Assembly: GCA_004369045.1 (NCBI GenBank)
Contig: ML213503.1
Span: 1,645,121 to 1,709,120 of the forward strand
Direction: 5' to 3'
Length of the DNA: 64,000 bases
Source: Heliocybe sulcata
Lineage: Eukaryota; Basidiomycota; Agaricomycetes; Gloeophyllales; Gloeophyllaceae
Shown here one piece after another: positions 34,677-47,775 of the stretch; positions within the stretch are counted from its first letter, which is position 1, and each line of letters opens with the position of its first letter. Position numbers and translations under genes: made by a program. Below the pieces are notes generated by a model, which was not told the origin of the DNA, did no database searches, and was given only the letters and a program-made list of their open reading frames with translations.

Positions 34677-35637
34677 TCATATAACGTCTGGTGCCAAAGG
34701 CACCTTCCTCGACAGCGTCCGCTCGAAATAATCTGCTGCCGCTATGTCAAGTACCAGTCTCGGCCAGCGAACGAGATCATAAACCTTCACGTCCGCCGCG
34801 GTTATGGCGTCCAACTTCTCCATGTTCCTCACAGACCTTTCCAGACCCACCGGAACTTTCTCTTGCCCAGTGATGAAGAGCGTCTTCATCCAGCCGAGCT
34901 CTTTAATCCTGGCCTCCAGCTCGCGCGTTTTTGTCCCGGGCCAATCCAGACTCTCTACGATCCCTAGAGAACGCTCCTTCACCTTTGCACTCAAGCCGAC
35001 ACGAAAACCCATGAGGATGACCTTCCTCGGAAGCTTCGTGCTGAAGTCCCTCGGCTTCGGCCCGAACGCAATACCTCCCCCACGAAGGATGGGAGACTGC
35101 CCATCGCCCATACGCGCACGACCGCTCCCCTTCTGTGGGCGGATCTTCTTGCCGGACCCGCGCACCTCTGCGCGCGTCTTGGTGGACGCTGTGCCTTGCC
35201 GGAGGGAGTCGAGGTGGTGCACGACACAGAGGTGCAAGATGTCACGTCGAATAGGCGTCCGGAAAACAGAGGGGTCGAGGACGGCAATCTGATCTTCGGT
35301 GGAACCCCTTCTGCTCGTTGGGGGGAGGAGGGAGGACAGGGCGAGGTAGACAGGCTGAACGACGGAGACAGCTGGACGTAGGTCGGCGGAGTACGTGTAA
35401 GACATCGAGGCATAACTCACCTTGCACAGGCATATTGGCATCAGGGTCTAGGTCTATCGACTTGTTGTAAGGGATAATGGCCGGGGTTGATATTTGGGAT
35501 GCCGGCTCTACTGCAGCAGTAGCCAACTGGCGGCGCTGCAGCTGGCTTGTCTGAGCGAAGGGTGTCAGACATCCCGGCAGAGGTATTCCAAGCAACAGAC
35601 TCACCTCAGCCAGCGCACGCCGCAAGACGGAGAGCAT
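34677..35637 (-). CDS. MRPL4: Mitochondrial ribosomal protein uL4m
   Basis: Large mitoribosomal subunit protein, yeast Yml6 homologue. Three exons: the first encodes a mitochondrial presequence start (MLSVLRRALAE), the second continues QRRQLATAAVEPASQ and IIPYNKSIDLDPDANMPVQ, the third holds the L4 fold. Diagnostic stretches: VLDPSVFRTPIRRDILHLC, TKTRAEVRGSGKKIRPQKGS, GRARMGDGQSPILRGGGIAF and GPKPRDFSTKLPRKV. Ends SRKVPLAPDVI. Introns at about 35577-35631 and 35383-35431. Divergent from cytosolic RPS16 across 431 bp; convergent with HIS7 (162 bp between stops). Confidence 0.9.
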
Positions 35638-36068
35638 GGCTGCAAACTAACAATTGCTGAGGAACTTCTAGTAGAGCTCGCGATCGGAGGCACGAGACAC
35701 CGTGGGAACTTCTGGACGGTCCGGCAAAGGTTTCTTGGGTCCCACGGACCAACCCTAGCAGAATCAGTGTCCTCGACGAACGCTCCACATCGACGGTATC
35801 AACGACCTCAAGAGGGTGAGTTTCTGTTCGATTTCTCTACTGTAGACTGTTTAGGTCGGATGCTGCTGGTCGAAGTGCCTATGGCCGTTGAAATCCGCGG
35901 AAAGTGGGCTTGAATGCGATGGATGCGCGTTTGTCACCCTGGATGACCTCGCCGGCTCTACCGTTACCATGATCCTACGCACTGCAGGAATTTGCAAGCT
36001 AACAGTGACCTACTATCAGATCTTCAAGCAAGCCGACGATTCCCGGTCCCTCCTCTTGACACAACAAA
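35638..36068. other. Divergent promoter, uL4m / RPS16
   Basis: 431 bp between start codons of a mitochondrial and a cytosolic ribosomal protein gene. Short frames across it are not conserved-looking. No specific site identified. Confidence 0.4.
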
Positions 36069-36613
36069 ATGGCTTCCACAACCAAGGCCGTTCAGACGTT
36101 CGGCAAAAAGAAGGTACGATACACCCATTGCATACACCTGTGAACGGGATTGAACATTGTTGCCTCGTAGACTGCGACTGCTGTCGCCCACGCCAAGGAG
36201 GGTCGTGGTCTCATTCGCATCAACTCCTCCCCCATCAACCTCGTTCAGCCCGAAATACTGCGCTTCAAGATCTACGAGCCCATCCTGGCCGCCGGCGAGG
36301 AGGCCTTCAGCACCGTCGACATCCGTGTACGTGTCAAGGGTGGTGGACACACGTCCCAGGTCTACGCCATCCGGCAAGCGATCGCAAAGGCCCTCGTCGC
36401 GTACTATGCCAAGTACATTGATGCCTACAGCGCGATGGAGCTGAAGAAGAAGCTCGTCGCGTACGACCGGACACTCCTCATTGCTGACCCGAGACGGATG
36501 GAGCCCAAGAAGTTCGGTGGTCAGGGTGCGCGTGCTCGCAGGCAGAAGTCGTACGTACATTTCGAGTTTTGTCCCGTACTACATCTGATAACATTCCTCC
36601 CAGTTACCGGTGA
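36069..36613 (+). CDS. RPS16: 40S ribosomal protein S16 (uS9)
   Basis: Small cytosolic subunit protein. Exons 36069-36113, 36171-36550 and 36604-36613; 435 nt, 144 aa, the normal length. Sequence: [79 protein letters not shown] and the conserved C-terminal KSYR with the terminal Arg that reaches the P-site tRNA. The last exon encodes only the final YR and part of the preceding Ser codon. All junctions agree in phase. Confidence 0.97.
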
Positions 36614-36986
36614 AGGGACATTGGTGTCGCTCTATCTGTTTTGCATCTTCATGTTTTGCTGCCTTCTTCATCTATGCCATATGCCATGGCTGCATGCACC
36701 CGTGTAATTCTACCACGCGTGATCAACACGGCTCTAGGAGCTGCACTGCACGGTACACGTCCGTACGGCCCTTGCCAGGGGTGGCCATGCTGTCTCCATA
36801 TCGCGTTGTTTGATAGCAAGAGGGCGATTGAAGACACATTGCTAGAAACAGCGCCTCGTGATCACCGACGGGAGCATGCAGATATCTAGCATAAACGGTG
36901 CATTTTTTCGATCAGTGCATCTAAGGTACATAATGAAGCTAAGCAGATGTCTAAGAAAGTCCTTGCTATCAGCAGCGTTCCAGTTT
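36614..36986. other. Intergenic, convergent RPS16 / FMO 3' ends
   Basis: 373 bp between two stop codons of converging genes. Overlapping chance frames only. Confidence 0.4.
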
Positions 36987-39629
36987 TCAGTGCTTGTACT
37001 CTTTGGGAGTTACACCCCATCCTTGCATGATGAAGAAGACCCTAAGGCGTCCGAGTTAGCGTGTCCAATAAGAGATGGTTATGCAGAGACTGTACCATCT
37101 AATCCGATCGGGCCGGAATATGTGGAACATCGACAGCCAGATGGCTACGAGGGTGCGTCATAAGTTCGTGCCATGCCACTAGGACGCGGTAGACTTACTG
37201 AGTTCCATGTAAGTGAAGAAACTCAAGGGCCCTCCTGAAGCGCCCCGCTTGACAAATCGGATGGCGTCGACCCAGAGCTTCATGTCTTTCGGAGAGGGCC
37301 TGGCATCTCTATCCAAGAGCAAGCTCAGAAGAATACGAGTATCTGAGAGGAGGATAAGTCAGTGGTTAGCGGTGGACCGCTGGTAGTGACGCACAAATTC
37401 CTATGTGGCTGCAATATCGTGACATTTCCGTCAGTGAGCTGCCAAATACTAAACACATGCAAAGACTCACAAATGCCCGCTAAACAAGTACGACCAGGCA
37501 AGACATTAGCATAAGAGGTACTGTGAACGATAAGGATGTCCACTTACACAGTGCCTGGAAAAAGAAGGGCTGTTAGTCTCGTTCAACGGGTACGGAGCTT
37601 GTCCAGCGCCTACCAATAGCATTTTGATATGCGGAGTTGGTGAGCAGGATCGACCAATCCTCCGTTGGGAAGTTTTGCAGATACAGGTCAGGTCTCTGTA
37701 ACAGTCCAGTTAGTGGCCAGTGACATAAACTTGAAAACGCGGAAAGTCACCTGATAATCTTCAGGGAAGAGATCGTCCGGTAGGAAGTCGATCGTGGGTC
37801 TCTCAAAGCCGGTGGCCAGCACGACTACATCGCCGTTGAACTCTTTCTTCTCGCCTGGGTCTTTAGGCTTCGACTCGCGAGACCGCACGTTGACCTGTCC
37901 AGGTAACATGAATGCTTCGTTGCAGGTGCGGCGACACTCGACTCACCAGGACACCGGACTTCGTGAGGCGCAGTGTGTCTCCCCTGATGTAGGAACACTT
38001 GCCAGCACGGACGTGGTCAAGGAACTCGTCGTTTACGACCTATACGGACCTATGTAATCAGGACTGCATCATAGGAGACTGGGAACTCACAGGTGTACCC
38101 TCAAAAATACCGCGGTGAGCCGGCGCGAGGTCCTTAAGGTCGCGATAGTGCCAGATCTTGAGGAACCATTCCCAGATAAAGCTGCGAAGGAAGAATCGGG
38201 TTACCATGGAACATGAACGAAGTCACAATGCAAGGCTAACCTCAAGGGAGTCTCGCGTCCGAACGGCTGTGCAGAGAGAGTGGTATCAAATATTATGTTC
38301 CTAGGAATGATCCACTGATATCACAAGGAAGATACAGTCAGATTATCATTGCCTGTCTGTTGTCAGTTCAATATTACCTTGTCGTCTCTATCGTAGGATA
38401 AACGGTGAGCGATGTTGGGATTCAGATCTTTGACATCGGCGCCCTTACCTAGCAATCATCGTAGTCTCTTTTGCGCCCTTGCTCAAAGCGGTCTCAACAG
38501 CCTCTACGCCACTAGCACCGCTCCCAATCACGACAATAGTCTTGCCCTCAAGATCCGCGTCGTCCAGCTCAGACGAGTGGATAATCTGGCCTTGGAATAC
38601 CTCTCCTTCATGCTCATCCTCAGAGCTTTTACCCTGCTGCTTCTCGTCGCTCTTGTCGGACTTGTTATCGCTTCCTTCTTCTGAGTCTGGCATGCCCGGG
38701 AATCCGACTTTCTGCGGCTTGCCACAAGTGCCGACGGTCACTATGACCGCGTCGAAGGGGCCATCCTCGCCGTCGTTGATGATCCACCGTGCGTGACCTT
38801 GATGTTTCGGGTCAAGATCATCGCTGTTCGCGGACTCTTTCGTAGCGCGCTTGACGGAAGTTACCGGTGTCTGCATGACCAGAATCAATGCATGTGAGTC
38901 CGTGAACGGCAGAGTGAACGTACGTTAAAGCGGGTTCTGGGTTCGAGTTGGTACTCCTTCCATACGCGACGAATTTCTGGCATTCATGTGAGAAGAATAC
39001 TTTCTTTAACACTGGAGACCCTTCTTACCTCCAAGGACCTCATCCCGGTGCGGGAAGGCATGGGTCCACAGCACGGCGGGGTGGAAGCGATAGATCAAAG
39101 AATTCAACTGCAAGCCGGAGGTCTTGTTCACATGAGCCCAAATTCCACCAGGGCGGTCACCAGCTACGAGTATGGGGTTGGTAGCGGTTCAGTAATTACT
39201 GCGTCGATACGAACCTTCGTAGATGACAACATCGAAACCATGAGCAATGGCATGTCTGAAGAAAGTTTGTTAGAGTAACCTGGTCAAATCAAGTATATGA
39301 ATATGACTTACGCGGCGGACGATATCCCAGTCAATCCTGCACCTACGACAGCGATTTTGCCATGTGGATGCGTTGGCTGATCAGGCGATTTAGGCGGAGT
39401 CTGTAGCAACGCTTATATGTAGAGGTATAAGATCAAAGAAACGGGCGTGACTTACAGGTTTGAATAGTAGCAGGATTATTCCTTGCAGGCAGATGTAGAA
39501 TATTTGGAGACTCAGCTCGTACGCGCGCCACGGGGAGACGACTGAAAGAATGCGCCTTTGGCTGGCAAACTTCCGAGTGTCTGATACGTATTCTTGAACA
39601 ACATTTGCGCAAGCAGTAGAGATGGACAT
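36987..39629 (-). CDS. Flavin-containing monooxygenase (FMO-like)
   Basis: FAD/NADPH enzyme that oxygenates soft nucleophiles. N-terminal membrane helix (LSLQIFYICLQGIILLLFKP), then FAD-binding GxGxxG in GKIAVVGAGLTGISSAAHA. The FMO fingerprint FxGxxxHS is seen as FQGQIIHSSEL, followed by the NADPH site TIVVIGSGASGVEAVE and the C-terminal ATG motif in VVVLATGFERPTIDFL. Spliced C-terminus: MFHIFRPDRIRWVFFIMQGW ending TPKEYKH; the last junction (36987 exon) was placed by frame and family. A long Ser/Glu/Asp/Lys insert (EEGSDNKSDKSDEKQQGKSS and onward) sits just before FQG and is unusual. Many short introns (around twelve). Divergent from mS35 across 200 bp. Confidence 0.88.
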
Positions 39630-39829
39630 GGTCGTGTAGCGAGAAGAGACGTTCCAGTTACATTATATCGGGGAGTGAATGTGATGTCACTGTTGAGTCC
39701 ACAATCACATGCAACCGCGTCCATGATGAGATTGATGGCTCGCGTGCACGAGAAGTTCCATCACGTGTTGTCACACTCGTCCAAATCTGGTGTTTGTCGG
39801 ACTTGCGCGAATCATTTCCGAGGTCCAGC

Positions 39830-40737
39830 ATGCGTCTCCCGACAAGATGTAGGCTGCATCTTATTGCGACCTCGTATGCAAGGACGTTCGCCTCGTCGTC
39901 TTGTATTCAAGTCTGGCGCCGGGCGCCGCAATTCCTACTGAAGGAACAAGACCGCCTTGACTTTGACCTCGACGATGTCCTCGAACCTGGAGCTGAGCAG
40001 GTCCCGGACGATACGAGTGTTGGAGGACACATCCTTCTGGACCAGCATCGGATGTACCTTAATTACATGCGTCTGATTGAGCATGAATGCCCGAAGCTCG
40101 TCGGTGAGTTTTACCCGCGACTGCTGCATAATTTCACGCTGACCTCGATCCCAGCTTTCCGTAAACCCTTCAATCCTCCTTCTATAGAGAGCGCACCTTT
40201 GGTTGTACGGTCCATATCCTATGGAGGAGAAGAGCATCCTGCAACCACCAAGAGAGCCATCACTGTGCCTGTAGCCAAGCTTCCCTTGAAGAATGATGCC
40301 GCCATGCAGAAGATGAAGCTTTTAGCTGGCGTCCGCTGGACTCCAGAGGCTCCCAAAGACTCAGGCATATCTACCTCTGAGGAAGCAGGAGAGCATGGAT
40401 ACATCAAAATCTCTTGCGAAGATTTCCCCAGGCCCGCCATGAACCTGAAGTGGATTAGTGACACGTTGGACAAGCTTATCAAAGAAGCAAATGTACGTCG
40501 GACATCGTATTATGATCATATACTTCAAGATTGATTGGATCTTCCTAGGACGACCGGAGATTCACGGATATACCTTTGGATACGCGACATCTCGACGCTA
40601 AGGCACAGAAGGTCAACAAGGGCGGTAGAGGTCTTCAGAAGGGCAGACCACCATCAATCCGGGACTTCCCCAAGGAATGGTTACCTTCACCAAAGTCGGA
40701 TCCAGCATCTACATCTCAGGCTGTCTCAGCTGCATGA
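39830..40737 (+). CDS. MRPS35: Mitochondrial ribosomal protein mS35
   Basis: Small mitoribosomal subunit protein, related to yeast Rsm24. Two exons (39830-40492, 40549-40737), 283 aa. It begins with an Arg/Ser-rich presequence (MRLPTRCRLHLIATSYARTF). The family core reads LDQHRMYLNYMRLIEHECPK, FRKPFNPPS, LVVRSISYGGEEHPATTKRA, then KMKLLAGVRWTPEAPKD and GYIKISCEDFPRPAMNLKWI. After the intron: DDRRFTDIPLDTRHLDAKA. It ends DPASTSQAVSAA. The start at 39830 is the first Met giving a mitochondrial-type leader; earlier frame is open for a few codons. Confidence 0.88.
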
Positions 40738-42026
40738 TGTACCATTCTGCTATCATCCTTGCTATCCTGTTTTCTGTCCTTATAACATGCTCTCCAGTTA
40801 CGAATCCTGATACAGAGGCAAGGACGTGTAGAAGTATGCAACGTCGCTGCAGCATCTCTCATTGCCCATGAGACGCCTGCCACGACGAATCCATTGCATC
40901 GTCACGGTGCTTGAGCCTCAGGAGATTGAGTACGGTGCAAAGGACAGTCATTGGAAATGCAATACATCCAGAGCATTTCACACTTCAGAGTTGTCCGAAG
41001 GCGCTCTAGGTTTTCCGCGCCGAACTGGTAAACGCACTCTGTTGACGTATTTGGCTTCGCGGTCGACGCAACTCTTCGACTTCTCTCGGATTGGCTGGGC
41101 CTTGCGGTTCGATATGTGATCTTCACTCGACCCCATTATAACATCGCAATAGCCATCTCTGCATTTAGCCGGTTGCGAAGAGTCGGCACGTTTCTAATGG
41201 GATGTCGTAACCGTTGGCGGCAAGGAATGCAAAGACCCAGCTTCAGGCCAGGTAGTCACCAAAAGAGAGCGCAAGCTACTTTGATGGGTTTGAGGGGTTG
41301 CAAACATATCCCCGGACATTTCTAATGGAAGCGAGCAAAGTCAATGACGGGCAAAGATCTGCCAGACGTCCAATGGGCTCCGGGGTACATTCCAAGACCA
41401 AGGCAAGAGCAACGCGGTACAATGATCCGGCCTCGTCCGACTCCAAGAGACCTGACAATCGCAGTAGCGAGTGATGCATCGATGAACAGTCAAATGGGGT
41501 AACTAAGGTTGTCCAAGCCTTGAGGATATGAATTAATATCATACACGATACAGGCAGAACACCCAGCTGCGCACCTCCAATATATATTTCGCTCGTTCTT
41601 GCCTACCACGGTGCGCAGGATTATGCGTATACGTCTCAGAATAGCGATGGGAGGACTGCCTGGCAGCTCCAGCGCCTATGAAGCATGGTAGTTGACGATG
41701 TTGCGAGGCCCGCTACAAGAGTCGCGATCGACTCCACGACGCGCTCCCAGCAGAACAGCAACCATGGTAAGCCCGATACTCGTCGCCTGTCAGACCATCC
41801 AGAACGGAAACCGGAGTGCTTCAGAAGTATTTTTCACTGAGCAAGTCAAAAAGGCAGACGGGGAAGTCAGTTGCGCATGGAAACGCCACCAGGAGCAAAC
41901 AGACAGAAGCGCGGCGGCCAAAACAAGGCCAACGCCGACAGCCAACCTTCCTCCCCCCCGTCGCAGTCCATACTAAAGTACGCGCCTAGCGCCTCTACGT
42001 GGCCTGCTAAACCCTCATTAATCATC
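40738..42026. other. Intergenic, 1.3 kb
   Basis: No gene supported. An 88-residue minus frame (41276-41542, Leu-rich, contains LLRLSGLLESDEAGSLYRVA) might be an exon of something but lacks clear start and splice partners. The right end is promoter or 5' UTR of the septin gene and may include a 5' UTR intron (ATG then GTAAGCCCGAT at about 41767). Confidence 0.4.
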
Positions 42027-43747
42027 ATGTTCCAGATGACGGACTCATACGCCTCCTCGCGCACAAACGGCGACGTTTCTCCCTCGCCGAACGGAATGGC
42101 CAACGGGTCGAATCCTTCTCTGGCAACGCCCAGCGGTCCCGCTGGCATCTCTCCCGTGCTGCGAAAAAAGCTGATGGGGTTTGTCGGTTTCGCCAATTTA
42201 CCGAACCAAGTGCATAGAAAGAGTGTGAGGAAGGGGTTCCAGTTCACTACCATGGTTGTCGGTGCGTGGGACGTGTCGCTGCTGATCGGGTCACGCCATT
42301 AATTCCCTGCTTGTCCACTTGCAGGTGAATCTGGGCTGGGGAAGTCTACCCTTGTCAACACTCTCTTTGATACACAGCTCTATGCTCCTAAGGAGCCGCT
42401 TCCCCCAAGTGCGGAGCGGCCCAAGACCGTTGCTATCGAGAGCATTAGTGCTGGTATGAAGCTTGACACTTTACTGCCTAGGATGATCTTGACAGTGTTT
42501 CGCAGACATCGAGGAGAATGGTGTACGCCTTCGCTTGACTGTTGTGGACACGCCCGGTTTCGGCGACTTCGTCAACAATGACGACAGGTACGCCTACCGT
42601 GTCCGCCGTCTTGATATGCCCTGACATTCCCATGCAGCTGGAAGCCAATCGTCGAGAACATCGAGTCCCGGTTTGACTCCTACCTGGAGCAGGAGAACCG
42701 TGTAAACAGATCCAAGATTGTTGACAATCGCGTCCATGCTTGCCTGTATTTCATCCAACCCACCGGTCACTCGTAAGTTACCTTTGCACGTGTTTTGAAT
42801 AGTTATCTTCAGTGGTTTCGCTTCAGCTTGAAACCTATCGACATCGAGTTCATGCGTCGCCTGCACAACAAGGTCAACCTCATCCCTATCATCGCCAAGG
42901 CTGATACTCTGACGGAGGAGGAGGTTGCTGAGTTCAAGGCTCGCGTAAGCCAATTACCGAATGTCACATTATCTCTTACTGAGATGTACCGAAGGTCCTC
43001 GCAGATATTGCTTACCACAACATCCACATCTTCGAAGCTCCTACGTACGAGAACGAGGATGAGGAAGCCATATCTGAAGCCGAGGAGATCGCAAGTAAGA
43101 TCCCCTTCGCGGTCGTAGGCTCCGATAGGGTCGTACAGACGCCCGACGGCCGTAAGGTCCGCGGACGCGCATATCCTTGGGGTGTCGTAGAAGTCGACAA
43201 CGAGGACCACTGCGACTTCGTTAAGCTGCGACAGATGCTCATCCGGACATATATGGAGGAGCTCCGGGAGTACACCAACGATGTTCTGTACGAGAACTGG
43301 AGGACAGAGAAACTGCAGAGCATGGGTATTGCACAAGATCCCTCTGTCTTCCAGGAAGTCAAGTAAGTATCCGTCATACCTGCCACGTTGATATTGTGTC
43401 TGACCACTGTATAGCCCTGCCGCCAAGATGCAGGAAGAACGCATCATGCACGAAGCCAAGCTCGCGAAGATGGAGGCTGAAATGAAGATGGTCTTCCAGC
43501 AGAAGGTCCAGGAGAAGGAGGCCAAGCTGAAGCAATCTGAGGAAGAGCTCTATGCTAGACACAAGGATATGAAAGACTCGCTCGAGAAACAACGCGCTGA
43601 CCTCGAGGACAAGAAGCGAAGAATCGAGACCGGTCGGCCTCTCACTCCAGAAAAAGCTAGTGTGAGTGCTATCGAGAATCTTCGTTTATGGCTGTTGGTG
43701 ACATATTGTAGCAGACTTCGCGGAAGAAGGGCTTCTTACGCCAGTAA
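42027..43747 (+). CDS. CDC3: Septin, Cdc3 / AspB class
   Basis: Filament-forming GTPase of the bud neck and septum. N-terminus is short and disordered ([17 protein letters not shown]), then the Cdc3/AspB lead-in [20 protein letters not shown]1: GESGLGKS; G3: DTPGFGD; G4: AKAD in [15 protein letters not shown]; septin unique element: [22 protein letters not shown]-terminal coiled coil ([20 protein letters not shown] and onward) ends with [14 protein letters not shown] and a last small exon SRKKGFLRQ. About seven introns. The start could be the second Met (42036). No defects seen; phases of the last intron (GTGAGT...GCAG) confirm the short C-terminus. Confidence 0.93.
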
Positions 43748-44268
43748 TTGTATCCTACCGGAGCCAACGAACTTATACCGTAAGATTCTTGTCGTCGGGC
43801 TCTGCGCGCCTTCGTGCAATTATTTCTCTCCTCTTGGTGTCTTGTCCTGTAATCCCTCGTACATTACCTCCTCCCTACTCCGGGTTTTTGCCGCACTGCT
43901 TCCCCCCTCTTTCTTCACTCTCCTACCGCCTTACGGACGATAACACCACGCTCCTTTTATCATGGATATCCGGGCGCCTCTGCCAGCCCTCGTCTCTAGT
44001 CGATCTTGTCTATATTATGTCCTGCATGGAGCTTTGACGCACTACAGTTAATGATGGGTATTCAAAGGGATCGATGCCAACTGCCTACAAGTACTAAGAC
44101 AAAAAATCTGCCAACTTGCCTCCGACAAAAGGGACGTGCCACTGTGTATCAATAATGTCAAACAGATCGCGATGGCGCGCCTTGTGGCGTGAAGAACTTA
44201 ATTGTGATTGCACCTTTCAGACTCGTACTCTTCGTTACTTTACAGCCCTATACACTCATCTTGCTTGG
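43748..44268 (+). other. Intergenic, septin 3' flank and MTR10 promoter
   Basis: T/C-rich 3' UTR-like sequence, then AT-richer promoter. No RNA gene or repeat recognised. Confidence 0.4.
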
Positions 44269-47200
44269 ATGGCAGATATTCAATCTCTACTTTCTGCTCT
44301 TGATGTTTTCAGCCGCGCTCCAGACAAGACCTCCTTGGATAGCGCGAATAACTGGCTTCAGGAATTTCAGCACTCTGTAAGACGTCCTTCAGGCCACTCG
44401 CACAGGACACTGCTGATCAGGTCCTTTGCCTTGATCTTTGATAGCCCGAAGCTTGGTCAACATGCAATGTCATTCTTCTCTCTCCCGACGCGCCACCATC
44501 AGCGAAGCAATTCGCAGCTCAGACCTTCCGGATGAAGGTACTTCTCGAGTCTGTGTTCGTACTTCCAACTATCCTTACGCGTTGCAGGTCACCTACGACC
44601 TTCATCAAGTCGACCAAGCAAATCTTCTCACTCTACGAGACACGCTCGTCACGGCTGTTGAACATTATCACGCCGGACCGCGGACAATCCTGATCCAGCT
44701 GTGTTTAGCGGTCTCGGGTCTGTCTCTTCAGTTACCTTCCTGGAGGAACCCGGTCGAAACTATGATCGAAAAGCTGGGAAGTAATCCTGCAACTGTTCCA
44801 GCCCTCTTGCATTTCTTGACTGTCTTGCCGGAGGAACTGACGACGAATACCAAAATCCCTGTCACAGTCAGTGGCTATCTTCAATTCCCTTGATCAGGCC
44901 CTGATCCTCTGGATAGGACGAGGAGTATAGGGAACGAGCGCAGACGATTCTGACCGCCAATGCACGGACAGTGTTGGACCTTCTGGCGATGTACATTCAA
45001 GCTTCCGGTGAGGATCCCAGCACCAGTCATTTGTTGACTTTCCGTTTATGACCGCTGCTAGGTGTCACACATGCCATTCAGTCTCAGATATTCAACTGCT
45101 TGCGTAGCTGGCTAGTAGCAGGCGAGATCAGCGCTCGGGATATGAGCGCCACACCGCTCTTGGGTTATGCGTTCGAAGCTCTCGGTTCCGAGGAACTCTT
45201 CGATGCCGCGGTGGACGTCATCTGCGATCTTATCCACGAGACACAGGAGATCGAGGAGAGCATGCCCGTCATTGAAGTAATTGTACCGCGAGTCATCGCC
45301 CTCCGCCCGAAGCTGCAGGAAGCGAAAGATGATATCGACAAGGTCAAGGGCTACGCTCGTATCTTCACCGAAGCCGGAGAAACATATCGTCTCTTACTCC
45401 TCCAACATACGGAAACTTTCTTCCCGATCGTCGAAGCCATTGGTGAATGCTCAGCATATCCGGACCTGGACGTGGTCCCGATCACGTTCCACTTCTGGAT
45501 GAGACTTGCCCAGAGCATTGGCAAGAAGCCTTCAGTTCCTCCTTTATTTCTTGACGCCTACAAGGCTCTTATGATCGTGATTATTCGGCATCTCCACTTT
45601 CCCGCGGACATGGATTCTATGGTCGGCCAGGAGGCAGACAGCTTCCGCAGTTTCAGGCACATCATGGGTGATACTCTGAAGGATTGCTGCTACGTCCTGG
45701 GGACGGAGACTTGTCTGATGACGGCATACGATATGATCGTCAGCGTTCTTGCTCGCGGTCCTACCGGTTCGTCTTGGCAGGAAATTGAAGCTCCACTGTT
45801 CTCTATGCGTTCGATGGGTGCGGAAGTCGATCCCCAAGATCATAAAGCTGTTCCGAAGATTATGGATCTTATCCCAACACTACCGGCTCATCCGAAGGTT
45901 CGCTACGCAGCCTTGCTTATCATTTCTCGTTACACGGAATGGATCAACGCGCACCCAGAATATATTCAATATCAGTTACAGTATATCTCTGCAGGGTTTG
46001 AGGCGATGGACGCGGAGGTGAATGCCGCAGCAGGACAGGCCCTGAAGTACCTCTGCCAGGACTGCCGCAGGGTATGTTCTTTCGTTCCCGTGCTTGATAT
46101 TTCATGTGCTCACCTGATATTCAAGCATTTGGTGGACTTCTTGCCACAATTGCACACTTTCTTGAGCTCTGTGGGTTCGAAGTTGTCGCAAGAAGACAAG
46201 ATGCAAGTGTATGAGGCTATTGCATATGTGATCTCCGCTATGCCTATGGAACAGGCTGCTCAATCACTTCGTACCTTTTCAATGGATATTTTGGCGCAGG
46301 TACACGCAGTCATGTCGAGGCCAGCTCGTGCCACCAAAGAAGAATTACAGGAAGTTTGCAGTACGTACTCTTTATGGCAAGTCATGTAAGTTCTCACCCT
46401 AACATTTCTGAAGATGGCTTGGAAAACCTCGAAGTTATGTTACACGTCATCCAGACATTCGGAGAAGATTTACCACCGTCATGTCAAAGCACTTGCCAGG
46501 AAGCATGGGCCATTTTTGATGCATTCCTCTCGAAGTACGAGTCTGATTATGAAGTATGCGAGCGTTCAACGCGCGTTCTCCGTCATGGCCTTCAGTTCTT
46601 CGGAGCTACCGTTCTTCCCGTCGCGCATTCAGTCTTGACAAGGATGTCCTCCGCATTTGAAAAAACGGGCCTGCCAAGCTACCTCTGGATTGCCGGGAAA
46701 GTCATCAATGGGTTCGGTAACGAGGAGAATCCTGACTTACGGACCGCATTTCGTGATGTGTATGAGCGCGCGACGACGAAAGTCGTGACGTTGTTGCAAC
46801 ACAAGGCTCCTCAGGATATGCCTGACGGTGAGTTACACTTCCTGCCTGTGCGGTGCCTCTGATCGCTCATCCACGATCCTCGTACAGTGATGGAGGATTA
46901 CCTCCGCCTACTCCTTCAGATGCTGGAGTATACTCCTGACCTCTTCTTCCAGTCGTCGGCGTTTCCCTTGGCGTTCCAAGTAGCGATGGCTGGTCTAACG
47001 CTCATTCACTCCGACATCGTGTTTGCTTCGCTGGATTTATTCCGTATGATGTTGACACATGACTGCTTGGACCCACCTGTCGTACCGCCCCCCAAGTTCC
47101 CTATCTATGCAGCTGCGATCCGAGCCGTGGTAGAGAAGGAGGGTTTACAATTAGTGGGCTATCTGCTATCGGGAGTGGTCGGTGACTTCCCAGAGGATTC

Positions 47201-47502
47201 AACATCGACTGTTGTCACAATCTTCCGGGTTATCACGACGCTATGGCCGATGCAGCTGCTTACATGGCTGCCTCAGGTGCTTCAGCAGCTGCCCAGTTCC
47301 GCTGCGCCTAATCAGGTCAAGACGCAGTTCTTGGCTGACGTTACAAAGTGAGTCTACTGTATCCTTGTGCACAACGTGTTCTGACTGGATCTGTAGTTGT
47401 ATCAACAACAAACAGCCCGACCGGGTGAAGTATGCTATGCTCGCTCTGCATCGAGCCTCCCGGAGGGCGCGTGACAGACGACGGGTAGGTCCGCTGGATT
47501 AG
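44269..47502 (+). CDS. MTR10: Importin-beta family receptor Mtr10 / transportin-SR
   Basis: HEAT-repeat karyopherin that imports SR-type mRNA-binding proteins (yeast Npl3) and affects tRNA traffic. It starts MADIQSLLSALDVFSRAPDK with the importin-beta N-terminal domain: ANNWLQEFQHSPEAW, SAKQFAAQTFRMK and VTYDLHQV (spliced). Middle: LLGYAFEALGSEELFDAAVD, then a long HEAT array in one large exon (45100-46066 region) and QALKYLCQDCRR. C-terminal part: MEDYLRLLLQMLEYTPDLFF, LDLFRMMLTHDC, CINNKQPDRVKYAMLALHRA and the end RRRVGPLD. Around ten introns. Overall length about 900 aa fits the family. Confidence 0.9.
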
Positions 47503-47775
47503 TAAAGTGAACCTGTACACCAAGCTTTGTATCTGTTCTCCACGTTCTGGTATAATTAGAAGTACATCTGTAAGACTGTCCGTGCATTACCCATGGATGA
47601 GAAACTGGCTGGGAAAGAATATCTCAGCAGAGGAAACGTTTGCGGCAGCGCGCGTCGCTGAGATCGGCTCCGGCTGGTCCGAGAGGGCGCCTCAAGAAAC
47701 ACGGGTAAATCGACCGTTGACGCCAGCCAACTCACTAAACTTGCCTCCTCCGGCCCTGCTCTACTATCTGCTACA

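Noticed and set aside
35888-36421. Long plus-strand frame entering RPS16 in another frame
   Set aside because: The part inside RPS16 is a shifted reading of the ribosomal-protein exon; no start or splice support.
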